DNA from: an uncultured Amaricoccus sp.
GTDB lineage: Bacteria > Pseudomonadota > Alphaproteobacteria > Rhodobacterales > Rhodobacteraceae
Assembly (NCBI RefSeq): GCF_937891315.1
Contig: NZ_CALAGI010000071.1
Span: 1-33,626 of the forward strand
Direction of reading: 5' to 3'
Length of the DNA stretch: 33,626 nucleotides
The notes beneath the pieces are model-generated. The model did no database searches. It saw only the letters and a program-made list of their open reading frames with translations, and was not told the origin of the DNA. A program made the position numbers and the translations under genes. Positions 21,959 to 29,766 of the stretch are shown here, piece after piece (position 1 is the stretch's first letter; every line of letters begins with the position of its first letter).

Positions 21959-21979
21959 TGCAAACGATTATCATTTGCA
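21959..21979. promoter_or_regulatory. Palindromic Mur/Fur-type operator
   Basis: A 21-base palindrome, TGCAAA-C-GAT-T-ATC-A-TTTGCA, with a single mismatched pair. It abuts the -35 hexamer of the sitA promoter and lies 45 bases before the mur start. A further TGCAAA half occurs at 21944-21949. It fits the TGCAAA-rich Mur sites known upstream of sitA in alphaproteobacteria, so Mn-dependent repression is expected. Confidence 0.75.
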
Positions 21980-22007
21980 TTGACAATCGACGCTCCGCGC
22001 CTAGGTA
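21980..22007 (+). promoter_or_regulatory. Probable sitA promoter
   Basis: TTGACA at 21980-21985 and TAGGTA at 22002-22007, spaced 16 bases, about 30 bases before the sitA start. The adjoining palindrome would let a bound repressor block polymerase. Confidence 0.55.
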
Positions 22008-22037
22008 GGGAAGGACAATCACGCGGGAACCCTGCAC

Positions 22038-22919
22038 ATGCGCCGAATCGCCTTTTCCATGCTGCTTCTGCTCGGCCTCGGCCTTCCGGCGGCCGCGCAG
22101 GACAAGCCGAAGGTGGTGACGACCTTCACCATTCTGGCGGATATGGCCCGAAACGTGGCGGGCGACGCGGCGGAAGTGGAATCGCTGACCAAGCCCGGCG
22201 CGGAGATCCACTATTACCAGCCGACGCCCGGCGACATCCTGCGCGCCCGCGGCGCCGACCTCGTTCTGCGCAACGGGCTGAATCTGGAGCAGTGGTTCGA
22301 GAAATTCCTGGTCAATATCGGCGACGTGCCCTCGGCCACGGTCAGCGACGGCGTGGACCCGATCGGCATCTCCGAGGGGGCCTATCAGGGCAAGCCGAAC
22401 CCGCATGCCTGGATGTCGCCGGAAGCGGCGCTGATCTATGTCGAGAACATCCGCGTGGCGCTGGGCGGGATCGATCCGGCCAACGCCGCGACCTATGATG
22501 CGAACGCCGCCGCCTATTCGGACGAGATCCGCGCCACCGTCGATCCGATCCGCGCGCGCTTCGCCGCGATCCCCGAGGACCGGCGCTGGCTGGTCAGTTC
22601 CGAGGGCGCCTTCAGCTACCTGACCCGCGATTTCGGGCTCCACGAGCTGTACATCTGGCCGATCAACGCCGACCAGCAGGGCACGCCGCGGCAGGTGCGA
22701 AAGGTGATCGACGGGGTGCGCGAACATCACATCCCGGCGGTCTTCAGCGAGAGCACCATTCCGGCCGACGCGGCGAAGCAGGTCGCGCGCGAGACCGGCG
22801 CGGCTTACGGCGGCGTCCTCTATGTCGACAGTCTTTCCGGCGCCGACGGGCCGGTGCCGACCTATCTCGACCTGATGCGTGTCACGACCGAGACCATCGC
22901 GTCGGGCCTGACACAATGA
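22038..22919 (+). CDS. sitA: Manganese ABC importer, substrate-binding protein
   Basis: A 293-residue periplasmic protein with a signal peptide ending LGLPAAAQ. It is a cluster A-I metal binder. The four ligands expected in SitA/PsaA-type proteins are present: His58 (EIHYYQPTP), His123 (NPHAWM), Glu189 (SSEGAFSY) and Asp264 (YVDSLS). There is no His-rich loop as in zinc-specific ZnuA, which favours Mn (or Fe) over Zn. It overlaps sitB by 4 bases (ATGA). It is preceded by the Mur-type operator. Confidence 0.93.
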   Translation: MRRIAFSMLLLLGLGLPAAAQDKPKVVTTFTILADMARNVAGDAAEVESLTKPGAEIHYYQPTPGDILRARGADLVLRNGLNLEQWFEKFLVNIGDVPSATVSDGVDPIGISEGAYQGKPNPHAWMSPEAALIYVENIRVALGGIDPANAATYDANAAAYSDEIRATVDPIRARFAAIPEDRRWLVSSEGAFSYLTRDFGLHELYIWPINADQQGTPRQVRKVIDGVREHHIPAVFSESTIPADAAKQVARETGAAYGGVLYVDSLSGADGPVPTYLDLMRVTTETIASGLTQ

Positions 22920-23794
22920 ACGGAGCGGCGAACGGCTCGGGCCTTCGCGCCGAGGGGCTGACCGTCACCTATCGCAGCGGCAACACTGCGATCCACGACG
23001 TCGGATTCGAGATCCCGCGCGGCTCGATCACCGCGCTGGTCGGGGTGAACGGCTCGGGCAAATCCACGCTCTTCAAGGCGATCATGGGCTTCGCCCCGGC
23101 ACAGCGCGGCGAAATCATCATCCTCGGCATGAGCCGCGACGCGGCGCTACGCAAGAACCTCGTCGCCTATGTGCCGCAGGCCGAGGAGGTGGACTGGAGC
23201 TTCCCTGTCCTGGTCGAGGACGTGGTGATGATGGGCCGCTACGGCCACATGGGCTGGTTGCGCCGGCCGCGCCCGATCGACATCGAGATGGTCGGCTCGG
23301 CACTCGCGCGCGTCGGCATGACCGACTATCGCGCGCGCCAGATCGGCGAGCTCTCGGGCGGACAAAAGAAGCGGGTGTTTCTCGCCCGCGCGCTGGCGCA
23401 GGAAGGTCAGGTAATCCTGCTCGACGAGCCCTTCACCGGCGTCGACGTGACCACCGAGGAGCAGATCGTGACCCTGCTCGGCGAATTGCGCGCCGAGGGG
23501 CGGGTGATGCTGGTCTCGACCCACAATCTCGGATCGGTGCCGGAATATTGCGACCGGGCGATTCTGATCAACCGCACCGTGCTCGCCTCCGGCCCGACCG
23601 CCGAGGTCTTCACCCGGGCGAATCTCGAACGCGCCTTCGGTGGCGCCTTGCGGCATTTCGTGCTCGGCGGCGCCGCGCTGCATCACGATGACGCGGACCA
23701 TCGCTCGCTGACCGTTCTCACCGATGACGAGCGCCCCTTCGTGATCTACGACGAGGGCGACGGTTCCGAGCAGGCGCGCGGGGATCGGCGATGA
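22916..23794 (+). CDS. sitB: Manganese ABC importer, ATP-binding protein
   Basis: A 292-residue ABC ATPase. Walker A is GVNGSGKST (residues 43-51), the signature is LSGGQKKRVFLARALAQEG, and Walker B is VILLDEPFTGVD, followed by the switch histidine in VSTHNL. The C-terminal tail of about 50 residues is longer than in minimal ATPases and has His/Asp-rich bits (LHHDDADH), possibly a metal-sensing extension. It is coupled on both sides by ATGA overlaps. Confidence 0.95.
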   Translation: MNGAANGSGLRAEGLTVTYRSGNTAIHDVGFEIPRGSITALVGVNGSGKSTLFKAIMGFAPAQRGEIIILGMSRDAALRKNLVAYVPQAEEVDWSFPVLVEDVVMMGRYGHMGWLRRPRPIDIEMVGSALARVGMTDYRARQIGELSGGQKKRVFLARALAQEGQVILLDEPFTGVDVTTEEQIVTLLGELRAEGRVMLVSTHNLGSVPEYCDRAILINRTVLASGPTAEVFTRANLERAFGGALRHFVLGGAALHHDDADHRSLTVLTDDERPFVIYDEGDGSEQARGDRR

Positions 23795-24639
23795 GCGCGC
23801 TGCTGGAGCCGTTCGGCTATCAGTACATGATGAACGCCATCTGGGTCAGCGCGCTCGTTGGCTGCGTCTGCGGCTTTCTCTCGGCCTTCCTGATGCTCAA
23901 GGGCTGGTCGCTGATCGGCGATGCGCTCAGCCACGCCATCGTGCCCGGGGTCGCCGTCGCCTATCTGCTCGGCTTGCCCTTCTCGCTCGGCGCCTTCATC
24001 GCGGGGGGCCTCGCGGCGGGCTCGATGCTGGCACTCGGGGAATTCACCCGGCTGAAGCAGGACGCCGTGATCGGCATGATCTTCACCTCTTTCTTCGGCA
24101 TCGGCCTCTTCATCGTCTCGATCGCCCCGACCTCGGTCAATGTGCAGACGATCATGCTCGGCAATATCCTCGCCATCACGCCGGAAGATACGCTGCAACT
24201 CGCGCTGATCGGCGGCGTGTCGCTCACCATCCTGCTCGTCAAATGGCGCGACCTGATGGTGGTCTTCTTCGACGAGAAGCACGCGCTCAGCATCGGCCTG
24301 CGCCCCCGGGCGCTGAAGGTTCTGTTCTTCACCCTGCTCGCCGCCTCGACGGTCGCGGCGCTGCAGACGGTCGGCGCCTTCCTCGTCATCGCGCTGGTGG
24401 TGACGCCGGGGGCCACCGCGTACCTGCTCACCGACCGGTTCGAGCGGCTGATCCTCTACGCCGCCTCCATCGGCGCGGCGACGAGCGCGCTTGGCGCCTA
24501 TGCGAGCTTCTTTCTCGACGGCGCGACCGGCGGCATCATCGTCGTGTCGCAGACGCTCGTCTTCCTGCTGGCTTTCGTCTTCGCGCCGAAGCACGGGATG
24601 CTGGCGGCGCGCGCCCGCGGCCGGGAGACGGCGCGATGA
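23791..24639 (+). CDS. sitC: Manganese ABC importer, permease 1
   Basis: A 282-residue ABC-3 family permease with about eight membrane helices. The conserved stretch LKGWSLIGDALSHAIVPGVAVAYLLGLPFSLGAF is near the N-terminus, and GAFLVIALVVTPGATAYLLTDRFERL is near the C-terminus. It pairs with sitD as a heterodimer over two SitB copies. It overlaps sitB and sitD by 4 bases each. Confidence 0.94.
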   Translation: MSALLEPFGYQYMMNAIWVSALVGCVCGFLSAFLMLKGWSLIGDALSHAIVPGVAVAYLLGLPFSLGAFIAGGLAAGSMLALGEFTRLKQDAVIGMIFTSFFGIGLFIVSIAPTSVNVQTIMLGNILAITPEDTLQLALIGGVSLTILLVKWRDLMVVFFDEKHALSIGLRPRALKVLFFTLLAASTVAALQTVGAFLVIALVVTPGATAYLLTDRFERLILYAASIGAATSALGAYASFFLDGATGGIIVVSQTLVFLLAFVFAPKHGMLAARARGRETAR

Positions 24640-25463
24640 TCGAGTCCCTGCTCCTGCCGTTCCAGTTCGATTTCATGCAGCGCGCCTTCCTGATCGCGCT
24701 GGCCGTCGCCGCGCCGATGGCGCTGCTTTCCTGCTATCTGGTGCTGCGGGGCTGGTCACTGATGGGCGACGCCATCAGCCACGCGGTCCTGCCCGGCATC
24801 GTGCTTGCCTATCGGGCCGGGATCCCGCTCGCCTTCGGCGCCTTCGCCGCCGGCATGTTCTGCGCGGTCGCCACCGGCTTTCTGAAGGAGAACAGCCGGG
24901 TGAAGGAGGATACGGTGATGGGCATCGTCTTCTCCGGCATGTTCGGCCTCGGCATCGTGCTCTATGTGCGGACCGTGACGGACGTGCATCTCGACCATAT
25001 CCTCTTCGGCGATCCGCTCGGCGTCACCTGGGGCAACGTGGCCGAGAGCGCGGCGATCTCGGCCTTCGTCTTTCTCGCGATCATGACCCGGTGGCGCGAC
25101 CTGCTGGCCTATTGCTTCGACGCCCAGCACGCGCGCGCCATCGGCCTGCCGACCCGGTTGCTGCATTACGGGCTGCTGGCGCTGGTCGCACTGATGGTGG
25201 TCGCGGCGCTGCGCGCGGTCGGCATCATCCTCGCCATCTCGCTGCTGATCGGACCGGGCGCCACCGCGTTTCTCTGGGTTCGGAACTTCGGGGCCATGCT
25301 GGCGGTGGCGAGCCTCGTCGCGGCGACGGCGGCCCTCACCGGGATCTACGCGAGCTTCTGGCTCGACAGCGCGCCGGGACCGACCATCGTGCTGGCGATG
25401 ACCATCCTCTTCGCGCTCAGCCTGCTGCGGGTCCGCCTCGTCGCCGGCCGCGCCGGGACCTGA
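24636..25463 (+). CDS. sitD: Manganese ABC importer, permease 2
   Basis: A 275-residue ABC-3 permease, paralogous to sitC. It has LRGWSLMGDAISHAVLPGIVLAYRAGIPLAFGAF and VGIILAISLLIGPGATAFLW. The start is the ATG at 24636 within the sitC stop overlap; the longer open frame begins inside sitC and is not real. It is the last gene of the operon and convergent with the TSUP gene. A small stem (CGCCGA/TCGGCG, 25548-25563) lies in the 114-base gap after it. Confidence 0.94.
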   Translation: MIESLLLPFQFDFMQRAFLIALAVAAPMALLSCYLVLRGWSLMGDAISHAVLPGIVLAYRAGIPLAFGAFAAGMFCAVATGFLKENSRVKEDTVMGIVFSGMFGLGIVLYVRTVTDVHLDHILFGDPLGVTWGNVAESAAISAFVFLAIMTRWRDLLAYCFDAQHARAIGLPTRLLHYGLLALVALMVVAALRAVGIILAISLLIGPGATAFLWVRNFGAMLAVASLVAATAALTGIYASFWLDSAPGPTIVLAMTILFALSLLRVRLVAGRAGT

Positions 25464-25577
25464 CGGTCTCGGCATCTCGATCCGATCCATACGACTTTCC
25501 CCCGGGCGGCGGTCTTGAGCGATGGCCGCGAGGTGACCGAAATCCGCCGCCGAACTATCGGCGCCGCCGCGGAAAAT

Positions 25578-26348
25578 TCAGGCCCCGATGGCGCGCCGCA
25601 GCAGGTTGAGGCCGGCGGCGATCAGCACGATGAGCGTCACCTTGCGGAACAGTTCCTGGTCGAGCCTGTCCTGAACGCCGTAGCCGAGGAACATGCCGGC
25701 CAGCGTCGGCAGGGTCAGCCAGGTCGACATCGGCAGCGTCATGGCGTCGAGCACGCCGGACTGTGCGTGCGAGACGAGGAGCACGATGGCGCCGAGCGCG
25801 AAGGTGATGCTCTGCACCCGGACCATCTCGATCTTCGGCACCTCGGCCGCCAGCAGGTAGATGACGAGCGGCGGCCCCCAGATGCCGGCGATGCCGCCGA
25901 AGATACCGGCGGCGATTCCGGCCAGGATCTCGGCCAGCCGCGCGCGCCGGGGCGCGAAGGTGGGCCGCCAGCCGAGCACCTGCGCCGCGCCGAAGCCGGT
26001 GATCGTGGCGCCGAGCACACCATAGAGCATCGCGTCCGGCATGAGGACGACCAGCCGGGCGGCGAAGACGATGGTCACGAAGAAGACGAGGTTCAGCCGG
26101 CGGTATTTCACCAGACTCGCCCAGGCTTCCGCCATGCCACCGCGCAGCGCCTGCAGCAGGTTCGAGACGAGGATCGGCACCACCATCAGTGCGACCGCGA
26201 CCTTGGCCGGCAGGAACGAGGCCATGATGCTGACGGCGATCAGCGGCAGGGCGAAACCCACCACGCCCTTGGCGAAACCGCCGAGAACCATGGCCGCGAC
26301 AGTACCGAGGACGCCACCAGGACCGAACGCGACGTAGAAATCTTCCAT
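25578..26348 (-). CDS. TSUP-family membrane permease
   Basis: A 256-residue membrane protein of the TauE/SafE (TSUP) family. The N-terminal repeat has LGGFAKGVVGFALPLIAVSIMASF, and the matching second repeat has IAAGIFGGIAGIWGPPLVIYLL; both are hallmark glycine/proline motifs. Family members export or import sulfite, sulfoacetate, taurine-derived or other organic anions. The substrate cannot be read here. The ATG at 26348 gives the usual start; the extension to 26405 lacks a signal. It stands alone, divergent from mcd. Confidence 0.9.
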   Translation of the reverse strand: MEDFYVAFGPGGVLGTVAAMVLGGFAKGVVGFALPLIAVSIMASFLPAKVAVALMVVPILVSNLLQALRGGMAEAWASLVKYRRLNLVFFVTIVFAARLVVLMPDAMLYGVLGATITGFGAAQVLGWRPTFAPRRARLAEILAGIAAGIFGGIAGIWGPPLVIYLLAAEVPKIEMVRVQSITFALGAIVLLVSHAQSGVLDAMTLPMSTWLTLPTLAGMFLGYGVQDRLDQELFRKVTLIVLIAAGLNLLRRAIGA

Positions 26349-26403
26349 CCGAGTTCGTATCCCCGACCACCGTCTTGTGATCGCAGGCCCTCCGGCGGGG
26401 AGC

Positions 26404-26447
26404 AATGCTAATAAAATTTCCGATCCGCTCGGGGCGGGCGTAGCATT
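26404..26447. promoter_or_regulatory. Spaced inverted repeat upstream of mcd
   Basis: AATGCTA at 26404-26410 and TAGCATT at 26441-26447 are perfect 7-base arms about 30 bases apart, just upstream of the mcd promoter. A regulator site for carbon control is one possibility. Confidence 0.3.
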
Positions 26448-26461
26448 CTTGCGTCTTTAAA

Positions 26462-26490
26462 TTGACGCTACCCGGCGATGCCCCTAGGTT
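26462..26490 (+). promoter_or_regulatory. Probable mcd promoter
   Basis: TTGACG at 26462-26467 and TAGGTT at 26485-26490 are 17 bases apart, about 70 bases before the mcd start. The same TAGGT-type -10 is seen before sitA. Confidence 0.5.
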
Positions 26491-26558
26491 TGTGCGCGAT
26501 CGCAGCATATGATTCCGCGCCGCACAAGAGGCGTGCTCGACCAGAGGATGTGACCGCC

Positions 26559-28247
26559 ATGAACCAGCCCGCCCGAGCCGCCAGCGTACCGTCCGAGACC
26601 GCCGACCTGCTCGCCCGGTGCGCCGAAGCCGTGGCCGCGGCGCGCGGGCTGCTCGCCGCGGCGCGCGCGAGTCTTGGCGCGAAGCTGAGTTCGGGCGGCA
26701 AGATCTCGAACAAGGCGCTGGAGAACGACCAGTTCGCGGCGCATTCGCTGTCCTGGACCGCGACCTATGTCGAGAGCCTGACCCAGCTCGCGGATTGGGC
26801 CGAGCGGCTGCGGGCCGATGGCGCCTTCGGCGAGATCGAACGGCTGATCCTCGCCATCGGATTCGGCGAATATCTCAGCCAGTTGCGCGGCGGCATCCCG
26901 ATGTCGCAGGGCGAGATCGCCCGCCCGCGCGAAATCGGCCTGAGCGAGGCCGATGTCGAGGCCTTCCTCGTCCCGGCCGTGGCGGCGCTGATCGAGACCG
27001 GCAATACCGACGCGGCGCGGGCGCGGCTCGTCGCGCTGATGCTCGAACAGGAGGGCGCCGCGACCTTCGGCGCCACCGGGCTCGATGCCGAATACGAGAT
27101 GATCCGCGACCAGTTCCGCCGCTTCGCCGAGGAGCGGGTGGTGCCGAACGCGCATGAATGGCACCTCAGGGACGAGCTGATCCCGATCGAGATCATCGAG
27201 GAGATGGGCGAACTCGGCGTCTTCGGCCTGACCATCCCCGAGGAATACGGCGGCTTCGGCATGTCGAAGACGGCAATGTGCGTCGTCTCCGAGGAACTCA
27301 GCCGCGGCTATATAGGCGTCGGCAGCCTCGGCACGCGGTCGGAGATCGCGGCCGAGCTGATCCTCGGCGGCGGCACCGAGGAACAGAAGAAGGAATGGCT
27401 GCCCAGGATCGCCAGCGCCGAGATCCTGCCGACCGCCGTCTTCACCGAGCCGAACACCGGCTCCGACCTCGGCTCGCTGCGCGCGCGCGCGGTGCGCGAA
27501 GGCGAGGATTACGTCGTCACCGGCAACAAGACTTGGATCACCCACGCCGCGCGCGCCGATGTGATGACGCTGCTGGTGCGCACCGATCCGGCGACCAGCG
27601 ACTATTCCGGCCTCTCGATGCTGCTCGCGCCGAAGCCGCGCGGTACCGAGACGGATGCCTTTCCGGCGACCGGCATGACCGGCGGCGAGATCGAGGTGCT
27701 CGGCTATCGCGGCATGAAGGAGTACGAGCTCGGCTTTGACGGATTCAAGGTGCCGGCGGCGAACCTGCTCGGCGGGGTCGAGGGACAGGGCTTCAAGCAG
27801 CTGATGCAGACCTTCGAGAGCGCGCGCATTCAGACCGCGGCGCGGGCGATCGGTGTCGCGCAATGCGCGATGGAGCTGGGGCTGCGCTATGCGCAGGATC
27901 GCAAGCAGTTCGGCAAGGCACTGATCGACTTCCCCCGGGTCTATGGCAAGCTCGCGCTGATGGCGGTCGAGATCATGATCGCCCGCCAGCTCAGCTATCA
28001 CGCCGGCCGCGAGAAGGACGAAGGCCGGCGCTGCGACCTCGAGGCGGGCATGGCGAAGCTCTTGGGCGCGCGCATTGCCTGGGCCTGCGCCGACAACGCC
28101 CTGCAGATCCATGGCGGCAACGGATTCGCGCTGGAATACAAGATAAGCCGGGTGCTATGCGATGCGCGGATCCTGAACATCTTCGAGGGCGCGGCCGAGA
28201 TCCAGGCCCAGGTCATCGCCCGCCGCTTGCTGGAGAACCGAGATTGA
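26559..28247 (+). CDS. mcd: Probable (2S)-methylsuccinyl-CoA dehydrogenase
   Basis: A 562-residue flavoprotein of the acyl-CoA dehydrogenase family with an extra N-terminal region of about 170 residues before the usual fold. The core has FTEPNTGSDLGSL (FAD site, about 295-307), GNKTWITHA (322-330), DRKQFGKALIDFP (447-459) and IHGGNGFALEY. The catalytic glutamate is expected at Glu543 in IFEGAAEIQ. Ordinary family members have about 380 residues. This long form is the pattern of Mcd, which oxidises methylsuccinyl-CoA to mesaconyl-CoA in the ethylmalonyl-CoA pathway for acetate and C1 growth. The start at 26559 has AGAGGA upstream. The other pathway genes (ccr, ecm) are not in the window. Confidence 0.85.
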   Translation: MNQPARAASVPSETADLLARCAEAVAAARGLLAAARASLGAKLSSGGKISNKALENDQFAAHSLSWTATYVESLTQLADWAERLRADGAFGEIERLILAIGFGEYLSQLRGGIPMSQGEIARPREIGLSEADVEAFLVPAVAALIETGNTDAARARLVALMLEQEGAATFGATGLDAEYEMIRDQFRRFAEERVVPNAHEWHLRDELIPIEIIEEMGELGVFGLTIPEEYGGFGMSKTAMCVVSEELSRGYIGVGSLGTRSEIAAELILGGGTEEQKKEWLPRIASAEILPTAVFTEPNTGSDLGSLRARAVREGEDYVVTGNKTWITHAARADVMTLLVRTDPATSDYSGLSMLLAPKPRGTETDAFPATGMTGGEIEVLGYRGMKEYELGFDGFKVPAANLLGGVEGQGFKQLMQTFESARIQTAARAIGVAQCAMELGLRYAQDRKQFGKALIDFPRVYGKLALMAVEIMIARQLSYHAGREKDEGRRCDLEAGMAKLLGARIAWACADNALQIHGGNGFALEYKISRVLCDARILNIFEGAAEIQAQVIARRLLENRD

Positions 28248-28648
28248 TCCGTTTCGTCGCGCCTTTCGCTCTGCTCGGGCTCGCCGCCTGCGTCATGCCC
28301 GCGCCTGAGACCGAAGTGCCGGAAGGCAACTGGCTGCTCCCCGGAACCACCTGGAAACTGGTGGAACTCGGCGGAGCGCCCTACACGGCGAGCACGACCG
28401 CGACCCTGACCGAGGACGGGCGGGTCACCGGTCAGGCGCCGTGCAACGCCTTCAATGCGAACTATGTCGGCCGCTGGCCGGATCTCAGCTTCGAGACGGT
28501 GGCGACCACGCGCGCCATCTGTCCGCAGATCGAGGAGGAGCGGCTGTTCTTGTCGGTGATGGATCAGGTGAACCATGCCGAGCTCCTGACCGACTCGCTG
28601 CTGCTGACCGGTCCCGACGGCGCCAGCCTGCGCTTCGTGCGGAGCTGA
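28244..28648 (+). CDS. META-domain lipoprotein
   Basis: A 134-residue envelope protein. The lipobox is LAAC with Cys16. The rest has GTTWKLVELGGAPY, GRVTGQAPCNAFNANY and ICPQIEEERLFLSVMDQV, the META/HslJ fold pattern. The family is linked with heat-shock and novobiocin tolerance in E. coli (HslJ), but its function is unclear. It starts with TTG inside the mcd stop (TTGA overlap), with GGAG 9 bases upstream, so it is translationally coupled to mcd. No ATG in the frame would keep the signal peptide. It is convergent with recO. Confidence 0.85.
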   Translation: MIRFVAPFALLGLAACVMPAPETEVPEGNWLLPGTTWKLVELGGAPYTASTTATLTEDGRVTGQAPCNAFNANYVGRWPDLSFETVATTRAICPQIEEERLFLSVMDQVNHAELLTDSLLLTGPDGASLRFVRS

Positions 28649-28655
28649 GTTTCGC

Positions 28656-29390
28656 TCAGCCGGCCCGGCGCAGGATCGCGTCGACGGCGCGGCCGCGCGC
28701 CGCCGGCAGGGTCGCGCGGGCCAGTGTCGGCGCGAGGCGGGCTTCGAGGAAAAATCCGGTCAGGCGCAGCGCCGCCGCGACATCCGCCGGCGCCGCGCGG
28801 TGGGGAGCGCCGTCGCACAGGAAGCCGGGCAGGGGCAGCAGGCGGTCGGCCCAAGGCCCGCCGCCCGCCCGGCTGACCGCCGCGCCGGATTTTGGCGACA
28901 CATAGGCGAGATCGCCGGTCGCGCCCGTCGCGGCGCAGCGCGAAAGGTCGAGCCCGAAGCCAAGCTCCGCCAGCAGCGACAGCTCCCAGAGCGCGTAGCG
29001 CGCCGGCCAGTCCGGGGCGCGGCCGAGAGCGGCCACGAGATCGCGGCTGCCGGCGAACAGCGCGGGGTGCGAAGCCCGTTCCGGCAGCGCGGCGGCGATC
29101 AGCCCGGTGACGGCGCCGAGCGCGGCCAGCGCGGCGCGGTCCTCCATCAGCGCGGCGCCATGCGCGCGGATCGGATCGACGCGATACGCGCCGATATGCT
29201 CATCGAGCCGGGCGGACCATTCGACACTGATCTCCGCGCCCGGCTGCAGGATCGGCGCCATCCGCCGGCCCGCGCCGCCCCGCACCACGCCGGCGTGCCG
29301 GCCATGACCGGCGGTGAAGACCTCGATGATCGCCGAGGTTTCGCCATGCCGCCGGGTCGAGATCAGGATGCCTTCGTCGCGCCAGTCCAT
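28656..29390 (-). CDS. recO: DNA repair protein RecO
   Basis: A 244-residue protein of the RecFOR pathway that helps load RecA on gaps. The N-terminal OB fold has WRDEGILISTRRHGETSAIIEVFTAGHGRHAGVVRGG, a strongly conserved RecO start. The C-terminal part is helical; the zinc-binding cysteines of some RecO proteins are largely absent (only SRCAATG and FLCDG). It is the last gene of the lepB-rnc-era-DUF1491-recO run and convergent with the META gene. Confidence 0.93.
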   Translation of the reverse strand: MDWRDEGILISTRRHGETSAIIEVFTAGHGRHAGVVRGGAGRRMAPILQPGAEISVEWSARLDEHIGAYRVDPIRAHGAALMEDRAALAALGAVTGLIAAALPERASHPALFAGSRDLVAALGRAPDWPARYALWELSLLAELGFGLDLSRCAATGATGDLAYVSPKSGAAVSRAGGGPWADRLLPLPGFLCDGAPHRAAPADVAAALRLTGFFLEARLAPTLARATLPAARGRAVDAILRRAG

Positions 29391-29429
29391 TCCACCAGTG
29401 TAGGAGCTTGGTCCTTGGCCTGCCAGCCG

Positions 29430-29762
29430 TCAGTCCGCCGCGAGGCTCGGGTCGTCGAGCAGGTGGCGGCCGGCGCGATCCTCGACCTCGATGGTCCAGA
29501 GGTCGGGATCGTAGCCGCGCTGGCGGGCGAGGGCGGCGTCGACCTCCGGTTCCTGCCCCTCGGCGAAGGCGATCCAGACCCGCGCGCCGGCGGCGTCATA
29601 GGCGCGCTGGAAGGCCCGCGCCCGGCCGTCGAGGCTGTTCACTTTCACGATCACCGCGCCCGCCGTCGCATCGCCGCGCGTCGTCACGAAGGCCGGGATT
29701 CCCGCCAGCCGCAGCCGCGCGAGATAGGCATGCACCCAGAAATCCGCGGTCAGGCGGGCCAT
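29430..29762 (-). CDS. DUF1491 protein
   Basis: A 110-residue cytosolic protein of unknown function. It has LTADFWVHAYLARLRLAGIPAFVTTRGDATAGAV and GARVWIAFAEGQEPEVDAALARQRGYDPDLWTIEVED, diagnostic of DUF1491. The family is alphaproteobacterial and often sits between era and recO, as here. It starts 4 bases after the era stop, so it is probably coupled. No motif points to an activity. Confidence 0.9.
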   Translation of the reverse strand: MARLTADFWVHAYLARLRLAGIPAFVTTRGDATAGAVIVKVNSLDGRARAFQRAYDAAGARVWIAFAEGQEPEVDAALARQRGYDPDLWTIEVEDRAGRHLLDDPSLAAD

Positions 29763-29766
29763 TCGC

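Noticed and set aside
24243..25463. A 406-residue form of sitD
   Set aside because: The first 131 residues are an off-frame reading of sitC. The ATG at 24636 gives the normal permease start and the operon's usual ATGA overlap.
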